Shown: positions 1 through 9,208, numbered from the stretch's first letter. The stretch: 64,000 bases of DNA from Alphaproteobacteria bacterium (GCA_015062235.1 SUUZ01000003.1:1-64000), one strand, 5' to 3'. Translations and numbers: made by a program. Notes: a model not told the origin generated them from the letters alone.

Positions 1-108
1 CATAGTAAATCCCCATTCTTCACAAGTAGGCGGTGTTGCACAGTCTAATGCAGCATAAGCTGATGATGATATTGTTAAAGCTGTACACAAAAGTAAATAT
101 TTTCTCAT
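1..108 (-). CDS. Cysteine-rich secreted protein, 5' part only (paralogue of the gene at 26003)
   Basis: The gene runs off the left edge; the first 36 codons are visible. It begins MRKYLLLCTALTISSSAYA, a signal peptide with an AxA cleavage site, followed by ALDCATPPTC. The mature start ALDCATPPTC is identical to that of the protein at 26003-26635, so the two are paralogues. A good ribosome binding site (GGGAGAT) precedes the ATG at 108. The upstream 330 bp is also shared with that paralogue and holds an apparent invertible promoter, which here points away from this gene. Function is unknown; an exported or surface protein stabilised by disulphides is an inference. Confidence 0.85.
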   Translation of the reverse strand, partial: MRKYLLLCTALTISSSAYAALDCATPPTCEEWGFTM

Positions 109-150
109 AACCTTATCTCCCTTTTTTTAATCTGTCCTCAAATCCCCGAA

Positions 151-182
151 CCGTGCATTTAAACCACCGTTTAAGTGCTATA
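151..182 (-). repeat. Palindromic recombination-like site, gene-proximal (left copy)
   Basis: Core GCATTTAAA (155-163) and TTTAAGTGC (170-178) flank the 6-base spacer CCACCG (164-169). The outer flank CCGT differs from the inner flank TATA, as in the equivalent site at 25930-25960. The geometry of two arms around 6 bases resembles tyrosine recombinase crossover sites such as dif. Its orientation is opposite to that of the site at 304-335. Confidence 0.75.
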
Positions 183-303
183 GATTTTGAGTTGTTTTTA
201 AGATGAAAAAAGAGAGATGAAAAAACGAGCTAACACCTTGAAAATATGTCATAAAACATAATTAATTGCTTTTTTACTTTTTTTGATGTACAATTAAAAT
301 AAA
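183..303. promoter_or_regulatory. Putative invertible promoter segment (left copy), OFF orientation
   Basis: These 121 bp lie between two inverted palindromic sites that share the same 6-base core. The segment carries one good promoter (266-294) reading on the plus strand, away from the cysteine-rich gene that starts at 108 on the minus strand. Inversion at the flanking sites would turn the promoter toward that gene. The equivalent segment at 25809-25929 has the same length and is also OFF. The switch is inferred from the DNA structure and the known logic of invertible promoters; no recombinase is visible here. Confidence 0.7.
266..294 (+). promoter_or_regulatory. Promoter inside the invertible segment (left copy)
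   Basis: TTGCTT (266-271), a 17-base spacer, and TACAAT (289-294). It fires rightward through the site at 304-335 into a gene-free region with hairpins at 424-500, so in this orientation it serves no visible gene. Confidence 0.65.
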
Positions 304-335
304 TATAGCATTTAAACGGTGGTTTAAATGCTATA
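304..335 (+). repeat. Palindromic recombination-like site, gene-distal (left copy)
   Basis: Perfect 13-base arms TATAGCATTTAAA (304-316) and TTTAAATGCTATA (323-335) surround the core CGGTGG (317-322), the reverse complement of the core in the proximal site. The arms extend to 16 bases if flanks are counted. The two sites are therefore in inverted orientation. Confidence 0.8.
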
Positions 336-423
336 TTTTTGTTTTGTAATACATTGATTTTGCTTGAATATGTTTTAAATGAATAGTCATGCCCTGAGTG
401 AGTGCTAACGAGCGAGGTAAAGC

Positions 424-500
424 ATATTCAATATTTAAAAAAATATTGAATATACCTAAACCAAACCTTGTGGTTTGATAGCATGACAGTATTTTTGTCA
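424..500. repeat. Three consecutive hairpins between the invertible promoter and rpoA
   Basis: Perfect 13-base arms 424-436 and 441-453 (ATATTCAATATTT and its complement). CAAACC (462-467) pairs with GGTTTG (472-477). TGACA (484-488) pairs with TGTCA (496-500). They lie downstream of the OFF-oriented promoter at 266-294 and may stop its transcript before it runs antisense into rpoA; that role is inference. Nothing coding is seen in 336-552. Confidence 0.6.
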
Positions 501-552
501 CACCATAAAAGGTAGAATAGCAATCATTCAGCTAAAAGCCTCAGAATAGACA

Positions 553-580
553 TAAAAAAAGCTCCGCATTTGCGGAGCTC
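553..580 (-). terminator. Rho-independent terminator after rpoA
   Basis: AGCTCCGCA (560-568) and TGCGGAGCT (571-579) form a GC-rich stem. On the minus strand the stem is followed by a run of T. It lies 13 bases beyond the rpoA stop codon and ends the rpsM-rpsK-rpoA unit. rplQ, which usually follows rpoA, is not here. Confidence 0.9.
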
Positions 581-592
581 GTAATACCATTT

Positions 593-1603
593 TTAGAAAT
601 GTTCATCACAACGACGAATCAATTCTTCAATATTCTCTGGTGGCCAACCTGGAGTATCCATACCCAAATGGATTCCCATCTTAGCCAACACTTCTTTAAT
701 TTCATTCAAAGACTTACGACCAAAGTTTGGTGTCCTAAGCATCTCTGCTTCTGTCTTTTGAGCCAAATCACCAATATAAACAATATTATCATTCTTTAAG
801 CAGTTAGCCGAACGAACAGAAAGCTCAAGCTCTTCAACTTTCTTGAGCAAATTACGATTAAACGGTAGCTCTTCTTTTTCTTGAGCTGATTCAGCCTCTG
901 GCTCATCAAAATTAATAAATGGTTTCAACTGATCTTGCAAAATTCTAGCAGCATAAGCTACAGCATCTTCAGGAGATACAACACCATTAGTTTCCACAAC
1001 CAAAGTTAACTTATCATAGTCAGTAGCCTGTCCAACACGAGTATTCTCAACTTTATAAGAAACCTTTCTAACTGGAGAATAGATAGCGTCAACAGGAATA
1101 ACTCCAATTGGAGTATCAGCAGTCTTATTCATTGCTGCTGGAACATACCCCTTACCTGTGCTAACAGTCATCTCCATATTAAGTTTAGCACCTGCATCCA
1201 AATTACAAATAACCAAATCAGGATTCATAATTTCGACATCATGACCTGTTTCAATCATTGCTGCAGTAACAACACATGGTCCTTCTGCCTTCAAAGACAT
1301 AGTTTTAACACCTTCGCTGTGAACAGCAACTGCCAAACATTTAATATTCAAAACGATATCAGTAACATCTTCCCTTACTCCAGGAACCACTGAAAATTCG
1401 TGTAACACTCCGTCAATTTTGATGCTTGTAACAGCACCGCCTTGCAAAGATGAAAGCAACACTCTACGAAGAGCGTTACCCAAAGTCAAACCAAATCCTC
1501 TTTCCAAAGGTTCTACAACAATTTTAGTCTTATTAGCTCCATCCAAAGCATTAATATCTAAATTTGTTGGTTTAATAAGTTCTTGCCAATTTTTTTGAAT
1601 CAC
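593..1603 (-). CDS. rpoA: DNA-directed RNA polymerase subunit alpha
   Basis: 336 aa. The N-terminal dimerisation domain shows [17 protein letters not shown], the assembly signature. The C-terminal domain (from about residue 255) shows [15 protein letters not shown] and [12 protein letters not shown], the helix-hairpin-helix that binds UP elements and activators. The start is GTG at 1603, preceded by GAGGG nine bases upstream; no ATG fits the family alignment better. It is the last gene of the rpsM-rpsK-rpoA unit and is followed directly by a terminator instead of rplQ. Confidence 0.98.
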   Translation of the reverse strand: MIQKNWQELIKPTNLDINALDGANKTKIVVEPLERGFGLTLGNALRRVLLSSLQGGAVTSIKIDGVLHEFSVVPGVREDVTDIVLNIKCLAVAVHSEGVKTMSLKAEGPCVVTAAMIETGHDVEIMNPDLVICNLDAGAKLNMEMTVSTGKGYVPAAMNKTADTPIGVIPVDAIYSPVRKVSYKVENTRVGQATDYDKLTLVVETNGVVSPEDAVAYAARILQDQLKPFINFDEPEAESAQEKEELPFNRNLLKKVEELELSVRSANCLKNDNIVYIGDLAQKTEAEMLRTPNFGRKSLNEIKEVLAKMGIHLGMDTPGWPPENIEELIRRCDEHF

Positions 1604-1702
1604 TGGAATGCCCTCTAAGTTTTATTGCATATGCAAAGTTCAATAAACACGACTAAAGGATTGCAGAGCCTTTGCTTACCCTGCAACCCCACAAGTCAAA
1701 TA

Positions 1703-2095
1703 CTATACGCGGCGTCTTTTTCTCAATCTACAGCCATTATGAGGAATTGGTGTAACATCACGAATTGTTGTAATTGTAAAACCAATAACCTGCAAAGCCC
1801 TAATAGCCGATTCTCTTCCAGAACCTGGACCTTTAACTTCAACTTCTAAAGTTTTCATGCCATGCTCTTGAGCTTTTTTACCAGCTTCTTCTGCTGCAAC
1901 CTGTGCAGCATAAGGAGTAGATTTTCTTGACCCCTTAAAACCTTGAGCCCCTGCAGTTGACCAAGCAACTGTATTGCCTTGAGCATCTGTAATAGTAACT
2001 CTAGTATTGTTGAAAGTAGAATTGATATGGGCAACACCTGCCGTAATATTCTTTTTCTCTTTTCTTTTAACACGTTGTGATACTGCTTTTGCCAT
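1703..2095 (-). CDS. rpsK: 30S ribosomal protein S11
   Basis: 130 aa, typical length. It shows the S11 signatures [18 protein letters not shown] and the C-terminal [14 protein letters not shown]11 sits on the platform of the small subunit and contacts S18 and the 690 loop. It lies 13 bp after rpsM and 99 bp before rpoA. Confidence 0.98.
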   Translation of the reverse strand: MAKAVSQRVKRKEKKNITAGVAHINSTFNNTRVTITDAQGNTVAWSTAGAQGFKGSRKSTPYAAQVAAEEAGKKAQEHGMKTLEVEVKGPGSGRESAIRALQVIGFTITTIRDVTPIPHNGCRLRKRRRV

Positions 2096-2108
2096 TTCTC
2101 AAATCACC

Positions 2109-2477
2109 TTATTTCTTCTTATTAGCCACAGTCTTACGTTTACCCTTACGAGTACGGGCATTTTGTTTTGTACTCTGACCTCTAACAGGTAAACCTTTAC
2201 GATGACGCAAACCTCTATAACACCCAAGGTCCATCAATCTCTTAATATTCACACCAACTTCACGACGAAGTTCACCCTCAACAACCACATCGTTGTCAAT
2301 AACTTCACGGATCTTAGCGACCTCTTCATCGCTCAATTCATGTACGCGGCGCTCAGCAGAAACACCAGATTTTTTGCAAATGTCCTGAGCAGTTTTTCTA
2401 CCAATGCCATAAATATAAGTCAAAGCGACCTCAATTTTTTTGGCAGTTGGAATATTTACACCAGCTATACGAGCCAA
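2109..2477 (-). CDS. rpsM: 30S ribosomal protein S13
   Basis: 122 aa, normal length. [10 protein letters not shown] and [11 protein letters not shown] are S13 signatures, with the basic tail [15 protein letters not shown] that reaches the P site. The start codon is TTG at 2477, with GGAG seven bases upstream; no ATG gives the conserved N terminus. It is first in its transcription unit, behind a near-consensus promoter at 2546-2573. Confidence 0.97.
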   Translation of the reverse strand: MARIAGVNIPTAKKIEVALTYIYGIGRKTAQDICKKSGVSAERRVHELSDEEVAKIREVIDNDVVVEGELRREVGVNIKRLMDLGCYRGLRHRKGLPVRGQSTKQNARTRKGKRKTVANKKK

Positions 2478-2545
2478 ATTAACTCTCCATTTTTAAAATT
2501 AAACCACATTCAAAAAGTTGATCACCACTTTTCAAAATTAAGCGG

Positions 2546-2573
2546 ATTATATGACAAAATTCATTAGTGTCAA
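2546..2573 (-). promoter_or_regulatory. Near-consensus promoter of rpsM-rpsK-rpoA
   Basis: On the minus strand TTGACA (2573-2568), a 16-base spacer, and TATAAT (2551-2546). Both hexamers match the sigma-70 consensus. The predicted start lies near 2539, about 60 bases before the rpsM start. It makes the alpha operon independent of secY-adk. Confidence 0.85.
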
Positions 2574-2636
2574 CCAAAGATTTAATAAAATTTTCAAAAA
2601 AATGTACTTTTTCAGAATTTTATATAAAAAAAATCT

Positions 2637-3308
2637 TTAAGCTACCCCTAACAAACTGTCTATTTTATTAGCAACAGCTTCTATCGACCCCGTACCATCG
2701 ACACAACGCAACGCCCCCTTTTTCTCAAAATAAGGAATAGTTGGATATGTCAAAGCCCTATAATTAACGAGTCGATTCTGAACTGTTGCACGATTATCAT
2801 CGATTCGGCGATAAAATTCTGTACCTCCACACTCATCACAAACACCATAAACTTTTGGTTTTTGGTGTTTATCATGATAACCATGTCCACACTTCATACA
2901 TGAATATCGCCCAAGTATACGCTCCATAATAATCTCATCAGGAACTTGGATTTCAATAACTGCATCCAATGTAATTCCTTTATCTTTAAGCATATTTTCC
3001 AATACTTCTGCTTGGGGCAAAGTTCGAGGAAAACCATCTAAAATAAAACCATTCTTACAATCTTCTTGATCGATTCTGTTGCCTAGCATTCTAATTATCA
3101 TCTCATCAGGAACTAAATTTCCACCATCAATCAAGGATTTAATTTCGAGTCCCAACTCCGAACCTGTTTGAGCCTCTGCACGCAACATTTCGCCAGTTGA
3201 TAGATGAGGTATAGCAACTCGCTCTTTCAACAAGCGCGCCTGAGTACCCTTTCCGCACCCAGGAGCCCCTGTCAAAACTATATGCAAACCCAAACCGTTG
3301 CTATTCAT
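2637..3308 (-). CDS. adk: Adenylate kinase, zinc-binding LID type
   Basis: 223 aa long-form enzyme that interconverts ATP + AMP and 2 ADP. The P-loop GAPGCGKGT is at residues 14-22, and LDGFPRT is the NMP-binding signature at about 90-96. The LID carries four cysteines, C137, C140, C157 and C160, which fit a structural zinc site as in Gram-positive and some alphaproteobacterial enzymes. The gene starts 1 bp after the secY stop codon, so it is probably translationally coupled to secY, the usual alphaproteobacterial order. A short N-terminal extension (MNSNGLG) precedes the fold. Confidence 0.97.
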   Translation of the reverse strand: MNSNGLGLHIVLTGAPGCGKGTQARLLKERVAIPHLSTGEMLRAEAQTGSELGLEIKSLIDGGNLVPDEMIIRMLGNRIDQEDCKNGFILDGFPRTLPQAEVLENMLKDKGITLDAVIEIQVPDEIIMERILGRYSCMKCGHGYHDKHQKPKVYGVCDECGGTEFYRRIDDNRATVQNRLVNYRALTYPTIPYFEKKGALRCVDGTGSIEAVANKIDSLLGVA

Positions 3309-3309
3309 A

Positions 3310-4659
3310 CTATCTTCTCTTTCTAGAAGCCAACTGAGCTTTGCGAATTAATCCCTCATACTGATAAGCAATCAAATGAGACTGTATTTGCCCAACAAAA
3401 TCCATTGTAACCTGAACAACGATAAGCAATGTTGTACCACCCAAAATAAATGGAACAGATAATTTTGAAATTAAAATTTCAGGCAATATACACAAACCAA
3501 CCAAATATACAGCACCAAGTACGGTCAACCGAGTAATCACATAATCCAAATACTCAGCTGTATTTTTACCTGGTCTAATCCCTGCAACAAAACCACCATG
3601 TTTTTTCAAATTTTCAGCAGTTTCTTCTGGATTAAAAACGATTGCTGTATAAAAGAAAGCAAAGAATGCTATCAAAAATGCATACAAAGCCAAATATAAT
3701 GGTTGACCATGTCCTAACATCTGAGACAAAGTCTGCACCCAAACAGGACCATTCTCTGCAGTCAGATTTGCAATTGTAATAGGCAACAGCAACAAAGAGC
3801 TTGCAAAAATTGGAGGAATAACACCTGTTGGATTAATCTTCAATGGTAAATGCGATGTTTCAGCAGACCCCATTCTCCCCATAGCTTGACGTTTTGGATA
3901 TTGTATAATTATTTTACGCTGAGCTCTTTCTACCAAGATAATCAAATAAATCAAAGCAACAGCCATAACCAACAACATCAAAATAACCCCCGCAGACATT
4001 GAACCGACACGCCCCAATTCAAAAGTTTGTGCTAATGCTGCAGGTATATTAGCAATAATACCAACTGTAATAATCAAAGATGAACCATTACCAACGCCTC
4101 TAGCTGTAATCTGTTCACCCAACCAGACAATAAACATTGTACCACCAACAAGCGAAATGATCGTTGTAAATTTAAATACAAACCCTGGCAATAAAACAGC
4201 CGACGCTCCCATAGAACCACTCATACTTTCCAAGCCCACAGCAATACCATATCCTTGAACAATAGTAATTAAAACTGTTAAATAACGGGTATATTGAGTA
4301 ATTTTACGATGCCCTGCCTCTCCTTCTTTTTTTAACGACTGCAGTGAAGGAACAATAGATTGTCCTAACTGAACAATAATCGAAGCCGAAATATAAGGCA
4401 TAATATTAAGAGCAAAAATAGTCATACGTTCCAATGCGCCACCAGCAAACATATTAAACATACCTAACAAACCACCAGAATTTTGCGCAAACAACTCCGC
4501 CACAACTGTTGGATCAATTCCTGGCAACGGCACAAAAGTTCCCACGCGAAAAACTATCAACGCCAGAACCGTAAACCATAATCTTTTCTTTAATTCTTCA
4601 GCTTTACCAAAGGCTGACATATCAACATTTGCAGCCATCTTTTCTGCCAACGAAACCAT
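3310..4659 (-). CDS. secY: Protein translocase channel subunit SecY
   Basis: 449 aa inner-membrane protein with ten predicted membrane helices. Signatures are VPLPGID near the N terminus (plug region), GNGSSLII, and the basic cytoplasmic loops including YPKRQAMGRMG. It forms the Sec channel with SecE and SecG. The start at 4659 has AAGGA seven bases upstream. A terminator (4853-4881) and a 240-bp gap separate it from rplO, so it is not simply the end of the spc operon. Confidence 0.98.
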   Translation of the reverse strand: MVSLAEKMAANVDMSAFGKAEELKKRLWFTVLALIVFRVGTFVPLPGIDPTVVAELFAQNSGGLLGMFNMFAGGALERMTIFALNIMPYISASIIVQLGQSIVPSLQSLKKEGEAGHRKITQYTRYLTVLITIVQGYGIAVGLESMSGSMGASAVLLPGFVFKFTTIISLVGGTMFIVWLGEQITARGVGNGSSLIITVGIIANIPAALAQTFELGRVGSMSAGVILMLLVMAVALIYLIILVERAQRKIIIQYPKRQAMGRMGSAETSHLPLKINPTGVIPPIFASSLLLLPITIANLTAENGPVWVQTLSQMLGHGQPLYLALYAFLIAFFAFFYTAIVFNPEETAENLKKHGGFVAGIRPGKNTAEYLDYVITRLTVLGAVYLVGLCILPEILISKLSVPFILGGTTLLIVVQVTMDFVGQIQSHLIAYQYEGLIRKAQLASRKRR

Positions 4660-4728
4660 TTTTCTATCCTTATATTTCTATTTAAAACAAACCATAGGCC
4701 CATTGTATAGCCCTACTAAATCAAGATA

Positions 4729-4756
4729 TTAATACATCAAAAATTTTTTTATGCAA
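4729..4756 (-). promoter_or_regulatory. Candidate promoter of secY-adk
   Basis: On the minus strand TTGCAT (4756-4751), a 16-base spacer, and TATTAA (4734-4729). It lies between the terminator after rplO and the secY start. The fit is moderate only. Confidence 0.45.
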
Positions 4757-4852
4757 CCTAAATATCAGATATATTGAGAGTTTTTATAAAAACAACTTTT
4801 TACATTTTAAACTTATCCAAATTTACATTTCAATTAGTTATTACTTTATAAA

Positions 4853-4881
4853 AAAAGCTGTCTCAAACCGAGACAGCTTTT
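4853..4881 (-). terminator. Terminator after rplO
   Basis: Twelve-base arms 4853-4864 and 4870-4881 (AAAAGCTGTCTC and its complement) around a 5-base loop, with T runs on the minus strand. It ends the long S10-spc unit before secY. Confidence 0.85.
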
Positions 4882-4901
4882 CCTATCCGCTAAAAAGCAA
4901 A

Positions 4902-5354
4902 TTAAGCTAAAGTAACCTTACCTCCAGCCTTCTCAATTGCAGCAACCGCAGTTTTTGAAGCTGAATTAACTGTAACATTAACTTTTGAAGTAATAGCACC
5001 TCTTGCCAACAAGCGAACACCATCCAATTTTTTACCGATGATACCTGCATTAAGCAAAGCATCAACAGTTACATCTTCAGCATTCAACTTACCAGCATCA
5101 ATAGCTTTTTGCAATGTATCCAAATTAACAACTGCAAAAACCTTTGCAAAGTGGTTTTTAAAACCGCGTTTCGGAAGTCTGCGGTAAATAGGCATTTGAC
5201 CGCCTTCAAAACCGTTAACTGCAACACCCGAACGAGACTTTTGGCCTTTAACGCCACGACCACCAGTTTTACCAGAACCGCTACCAATACCACGAGCAAC
5301 ACGCTTACGTGATTTTCTGGCGCCTTCGTTATCTCTAATTTCGTTAAGTTTCAT
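4902..5354 (-). CDS. rplO: 50S ribosomal protein L15
   Basis: 150 aa. MKLNEI with the glycine- and arginine-rich region [27 protein letters not shown], then [18 protein letters not shown], is the L15 signature. It binds 23S rRNA late in assembly. It is the last gene of the S10-spc run and is separated from rpmD by an unusual 109-bp imperfect palindrome. Confidence 0.98.
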   Translation of the reverse strand: MKLNEIRDNEGARKSRKRVARGIGSGSGKTGGRGVKGQKSRSGVAVNGFEGGQMPIYRRLPKRGFKNHFAKVFAVVNLDTLQKAIDAGKLNAEDVTVDALLNAGIIGKKLDGVRLLARGAITSKVNVTVNSASKTAVAAIEKAGGKVTLA

Positions 5355-5398
5355 TTTTTTTAATCCTTCAAATACAAAAAGTCATTATTTAAAGTTCC

Positions 5399-5507
5399 AA
5401 AATCTTGATAAAGGGTTGTGCTACGCCGAAAATTTTGAGCGATGTGTACAAAAGAAGATACATGAGCGAAAAATTTTCAAGTATGACAACCCCTTTTGCA
5501 AGATTTT
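5399..5507. repeat. Large imperfect palindrome between rpmD and rplO
   Basis: The outer arms AAAATCTTG (5399-5407) and CAAGATTTT (5499-5507) continue inward through AAGGGTTGT and ACAACCCC. The inner arms around 5430-5450 and 5463-5478 (GAAAATTTT...GAGCGATG against its near complement) complete a long stem with a short loop. The element ends one base before the rpmD stop codon. It could be an inserted dispersed palindrome or a structured RNA that adjusts expression within the operon. Confidence 0.7.
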
Positions 5508-5508
5508 A

Positions 5509-5691
5509 TTACTCTTCGACTTTAACTAAATGCTGAACCTTTCTGATCATTCCACGAACAGATGGTGTATCTTCTAATACAGCGGTCTTGTGCATCTTAT
5601 TCAAACCTAAACCAACCAACGTAGCTTTTTGATCTTTGGGCTTACCGATTGGGCTAGCAATTTGAGTAACCTTAATAGTCTTATTAGCCAT
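5509..5691 (-). CDS. rpmD: 50S ribosomal protein L30
   Basis: 60 aa, normal for bacterial L30. [25 protein letters not shown] and MIRKVQHLV match the family. It lies 3 bp after rpsE. Confidence 0.97.
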   Translation of the reverse strand: MANKTIKVTQIASPIGKPKDQKATLVGLGLNKMHKTAVLEDTPSVRGMIRKVQHLVKVEE

Positions 5692-5694
5692 TGA

Positions 5695-6270
5695 TTAAGC
5701 CTCCTCTACTACAGATTTAGAATTTGAGTTTTCACGACGAGAAACAATATCACCTACCTTCTTACCGCGTTTTGCAGCAACCATTCTTGGCGAATTAATT
5801 GATTCCAAAGCATCAAAAGTAGCTTTAATCATGTTATATGGATTGTTAGATCCAACAGATTTAGCAACTACATCTTGAATACCCAACACTTCAAACACCG
5901 CACGCATTGGACCACCAGCAATAACACCAGTACCTGCAGGAGCTGTTCTCAAATAAACTTTACCTGCGCCAAAACGACCAGATACATCATGGTGCAAAGT
6001 TCTACCCTCACGCAATGGAATACGTATCATGTTTCTTTTTGCTTCATTAGTTGCTTTAGTAATAGCCTCTGGAACTTCCGAAGCTTTACCAGAACCATAG
6101 CCTACACGTCCTTTTTGATCACCAACAACTACTACAGCAGCAAAAGACATTGTGCGACCACCTTTAACGGTTTTAGCAACTCTATTAACATGAACTAATT
6201 TTTCAACTAATTCTTCTTTTTTCTCAGCCTTACTATTAGTACGACGTTGTTCTACAGCTTGTTGTGCCAT
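5695..6270 (-). CDS. rpsE: 30S ribosomal protein S5
   Basis: 191 aa, longer than the E. coli protein (167) because of extra N- and C-terminal residues typical of alphaproteobacteria. The RNA-binding region has [16 protein letters not shown] and [14 protein letters not shown], and the fidelity region [14 protein letters not shown] follows. It is 12 bp from rplR. Confidence 0.98.
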   Translation of the reverse strand: MAQQAVEQRRTNSKAEKKEELVEKLVHVNRVAKTVKGGRTMSFAAVVVVGDQKGRVGYGSGKASEVPEAITKATNEAKRNMIRIPLREGRTLHHDVSGRFGAGKVYLRTAPAGTGVIAGGPMRAVFEVLGIQDVVAKSVGSNNPYNMIKATFDALESINSPRMVAAKRGKKVGDIVSRRENSNSKSVVEEA

Positions 6271-6282
6271 TTTTACTCTCCC

Positions 6283-6645
6283 TTAGAATTTCAAACCAGC
6301 ACTGCGTGCTGCATCAGCCAAAGCCTTGACGCGTCCATGGTAAATATAACCACCGCGATCAAAGACCACTTCACTTACGCCAGACTTAACAGCGCGTTCT
6401 GCAACAACTTTTCCAACAAAGCTTGCAGCCTCAACATTGGCAGTATTCTTCAAGCTTTCTCTAACTTCTTTATCCAAAGTAGATGCCGAAGCAACTGTAA
6501 CGCCTTTAACATCGTCTATAATCTGAGCATACATATGTTTACCACTACGAAATACAGACAATCTCATCTTTCCATTCGCAGCTTTTTTCAGAGCAGATCT
6601 AACACGACCTTTTCTCTTTTCAAACAATTCTTTTGGTGTACTCAT
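6283..6645 (-). CDS. rplR: 50S ribosomal protein L18
   Basis: 120 aa. [17 protein letters not shown] and the ending [27 protein letters not shown] are L18 hallmarks. It binds 5S rRNA. It lies within the spc gene order rplF-rplR-rpsE. Confidence 0.98.
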   Translation of the reverse strand: MSTPKELFEKRKGRVRSALKKAANGKMRLSVFRSGKHMYAQIIDDVKGVTVASASTLDKEVRESLKNTANVEAASFVGKVVAERAVKSGVSEVVFDRGGYIYHGRVKALADAARSAGLKF

Positions 6646-6656
6646 TAATTTTGTCC

Positions 6657-7193
6657 TTATTTCTTCTTGCCTTCTTTACGACGTACATATTCGCCAACAT
6701 ATCTGATACCTTTACCTTTGTATGGCTCAGGTTTTCTCCATTCGCGAATTTCCGAAGCAGTTTGACCGACAAGTTGTTTATCTGCACCAAAGATGCTGAT
6801 CTGTGTAGGTGATGCACAAGTGATCTTCAAACCTTTAGGAGTCTCGATAGTAACATCATGAGAATACCCCAAAGACAAAATCAACTTAGTGCCTTCTACG
6901 CGAGCCTTATAACCCACACCAATCAACTCTAATTCTTTTGTAAAGCCTTCACTAACACCTTTAACTAAGGTATTGATATTAGCTCTAGTTGTTCCCCACA
7001 AAGCACGAGCTTCTTTAGTCTCACCCTTAGGAGAAACAACAACTTTATTTCCATCCAAAGCTACTGAAACATAATCTTCACTAAAATGACAAGACAACTC
7101 GCCATTCTTACCTTTAACTGAAACATTACCTGCTTCAATAGCAACATTAACGCCCTCAGGAACGATAACCGGATATTTACCAACTCTAGACAT
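6657..7193 (-). CDS. rplF: 50S ribosomal protein L6
   Basis: 178 aa with two L6 repeats. The start MSRVGKYPV and the C-terminal [25 protein letters not shown] are diagnostic. It sits near the factor-binding stalk base. It follows rpsH by 15 bp. Confidence 0.98.
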   Translation of the reverse strand: MSRVGKYPVIVPEGVNVAIEAGNVSVKGKNGELSCHFSEDYVSVALDGNKVVVSPKGETKEARALWGTTRANINTLVKGVSEGFTKELELIGVGYKARVEGTKLILSLGYSHDVTIETPKGLKITCASPTQISIFGADKQLVGQTASEIREWRKPEPYKGKGIRYVGEYVRRKEGKKK

Positions 7194-7208
7194 ACCGATA
7201 ATCCTCCC

Positions 7209-7607
7209 CTAAAATACTTGGCATAAAATTTCACCGCCAACATTAGCTTTACGAGCATCATTATCACTCATAACACCTTGTGGTGTAGAAATAATAGAAA
7301 TGCCCAAGCCATTGTATACTCTTGGTAGATCTTTAACTGAAGAATAAACTCTTCTACCAGGAGTAGAAACGCGGAAAATTTCAGTAATAACAGAAGCACC
7401 TTCAAAGTACTTCAATTTAATGCGAAGTTCATCAACTCCAGGACGAACATTTGATTTTTCATAACCAAGAATGTATCCCTCTTTTTTCAAAACTTCTAAC
7501 ACATTTTCACGCAAGCGAGAAGCAGGTGACACGACTTCACTCTTCTTTGCTCTTTGTGCGTTTCTAATGCGTGTGAGCATATCGCCCAAAGGATCTGTCA
7601 TTGACAT
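7209..7607 (-). CDS. rpsH: 30S ribosomal protein S8
   Basis: 132 aa. [14 protein letters not shown] and the C-terminal [26 protein letters not shown] are S8 signatures. In E. coli S8 represses the spc operon by binding near the rplE start; whether that happens here cannot be read directly. Confidence 0.98.
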   Translation of the reverse strand: MSMTDPLGDMLTRIRNAQRAKKSEVVSPASRLRENVLEVLKKEGYILGYEKSNVRPGVDELRIKLKYFEGASVITEIFRVSTPGRRVYSSVKDLPRVYNGLGISIISTPQGVMSDNDARKANVGGEILCQVF

Positions 7608-7618
7608 ATTCGAATCTC

Positions 7619-7924
7619 CTACCAGCTTGATTTAACCAAACCAGGAATTTCACCAAAGCTTGCCATATCTCTTAATTCGACGCGAGCAAGGCCAAATTTC
7701 CTATAAACACCACGAGAACGACCTGTAAGTTTGCAACGATTTCTGTATCTTATCTTTGCAGAATTACGAGGCATCTCAGCTAATTTTAAAGTAGCCTGGA
7801 ATCTCTCTTCAGGAGAGATGGTTTTATCCATAACTATCTTTTTGAGCTTATTACGACGTGAAGCAAACTTCTCTGCCATTTTAGCTCTTTTCAAGTTTCT
7901 ATAAACTGAACTTGTTTTTGCCAT
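7619..7924 (-). CDS. rpsN: 30S ribosomal protein S14 (zinc-free type)
   Basis: 101 aa long form without the CxxC pairs of the short zinc-binding form. [28 protein letters not shown] is the S14 signature. It lies between rplE and rpsH. Confidence 0.98.
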   Translation of the reverse strand: MAKTSSVYRNLKRAKMAEKFASRRNKLKKIVMDKTISPEERFQATLKLAEMPRNSAKIRYRNRCKLTGRSRGVYRKFGLARVELRDMASFGEIPGLVKSSW

Positions 7925-7938
7925 TAGTTTCTCTCCGC

Positions 7939-8478
7939 TTATTTCTTATAAGGAAGGTTAAAGCCAGTTAGAAGAGCCTTAGCTTCTTCATCAGTTTTTG
8001 CAGTAGTACAAATACAAATATCCATACCTCTGATATTCTCAACTTTATCATAGTTGATTTCAGGGAAAATAATTTGCTCTTTAATACCAAATGCAAAGTT
8101 TCCTCTACCATCAAAGTTCTTACCACTAATACCATGGAAGTCTCTAACGCGTGGCAAAGCCATATTGATCAATCTCTCTAAGAATTCATACATTCTTGTA
8201 GAACGTAATGTAACTTTGCAACCAATAGGCATACCCTCTCTCAACTTGAAAGTAGCGATTGATTTGCGAGCTGTGGTAACAACTGGTTTCTGACCAGCAA
8301 TCAAAGCCAACTCTTCAACAGCATTATTTAATTTTTTCTTATCAAGTGTTGCTTCGCCAACACCGATATTCAAAACAATCTTAGTCAATTTAGGAATCTC
8401 GTGTGGGTTAGTGTAACCGAATTTTTCCACAAGAGATTTTTTTATGACTTGATTGTATAAGTCTTCAAAATTTGCCAT
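7939..8478 (-). CDS. rplE: 50S ribosomal protein L5
   Basis: 179 aa. [16 protein letters not shown] and [15 protein letters not shown] identify L5, which anchors 5S rRNA and contacts P-site tRNA. It lies 14 bp after rplX. Confidence 0.98.
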   Translation of the reverse strand: MANFEDLYNQVIKKSLVEKFGYTNPHEIPKLTKIVLNIGVGEATLDKKKLNNAVEELALIAGQKPVVTTARKSIATFKLREGMPIGCKVTLRSTRMYEFLERLINMALPRVRDFHGISGKNFDGRGNFAFGIKEQIIFPEINYDKVENIRGMDICICTTAKTDEEAKALLTGFNLPYKK

Positions 8479-8492
8479 AAATTTTTCTCCTA

Positions 8493-8801
8493 TTAATCGA
8501 TTACTGCACCAGTTTTACGAGCAAAACGCACTTTCTTACCATCAACTTCTTTGTAACCAATCTTAGTGGCTTTACCATCTTTAACAAAAGCTACATTAGA
8601 AACGTTAATAGGTGCCTCTTTGGTAACAATACCTCCAGGGTTTGTTTGGCTTGGTTTGGTATGTCTTTTTACCAAATTAACACCTTGAACAACAACCTTA
8701 TTTTCTTTTGGCATTGCTTTCAAAACTTCACCAGTCTTGCCTTTGTCATCACCTGACAAAATAACAACTTGGTCGCCCTTTTTAATTTTCAACTTAGGCA
8801 T
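8493..8801 (-). CDS. rplX: 50S ribosomal protein L24
   Basis: 102 aa. The KOW motif [21 protein letters not shown] and the [11 protein letters not shown] block are diagnostic of this assembly initiator. Its start overlaps the rplN stop by one base, suggesting coupled translation. Confidence 0.98.
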   Translation of the reverse strand: MPKLKIKKGDQVVILSGDDKGKTGEVLKAMPKENKVVVQGVNLVKRHTKPSQTNPGGIVTKEAPINVSNVAFVKDGKATKIGYKEVDGKKVRFARKTGAVID

Positions 8802-9169
8802 TATAATACCTCCGGTGCTAATGAAATAATTTTCATAAATTTTTTGTTTCTGAGTTCTCTTGTAACAGGACCAAAGATACGAGTACCTATTGGTTCACCG
8901 TCTTTATTAATGAGAACAGCAGCGTTTTTATCAAAACGGATTACTGATCCGTCTTTTCTTCTGATGTCAGAAGCTGTACGAACAATCACAGCCTTGTGAA
9001 CATCACCTTTTTTCACACGACCTCTAGGAATAGCATCTTTAATAGACACTACAATTACATCGCCAACAGAGGCATGCATTCTCTTGGAACCTCCAAGAAC
9101 CTTTATGCACTGCACCTGACGAGCACCAGAGTTGTCGGCGACATCAAGGTTGGTTTGCATCTGTATCAT
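8801..9169 (-). CDS. rplN: 50S ribosomal protein L14
   Basis: 122 aa. [19 protein letters not shown] and [15 protein letters not shown] are L14 signatures. It is the classical first gene of the spc operon. Here an 82-bp gap with a perfect hairpin separates it from rpsQ. Confidence 0.98.
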   Translation of the reverse strand: MIQMQTNLDVADNSGARQVQCIKVLGGSKRMHASVGDVIVVSIKDAIPRGRVKKGDVHKAVIVRTASDIRRKDGSVIRFDKNAAVLINKDGEPIGTRIFGPVTRELRNKKFMKIISLAPEVL

Positions 9170-9208
9170 TTTCTAATTCCTTTTCTTTAATTTAGTTTTC
9201 TGTTTATT

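Larger units (their letters stand above)
109..439. repeat. Upstream repeat, left copy (inverted partner at 25672-26002)
   Basis: The reverse complement of this stretch aligns along its length with 25672-26002, reaching up to the start codon of each cysteine-rich protein gene. Shared blocks include the two palindromic sites, the 121-bp segment between them, and the outer flank reading TTACCTCGCTCGTTAGCACT. The signal peptides just inside the genes also match, so gene start and control region were duplicated together. The two copies lie in opposite orientation around the ribosomal cluster. Confidence 0.9.

Noticed and set aside
304..335. Palindromes as ordinary transcription terminators or operators
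   Set aside because: The arms lack a GC-rich stem with a T tract, they occur as inverted pairs with opposite asymmetric cores around a promoter, and both copies keep exactly 121 bp between them.
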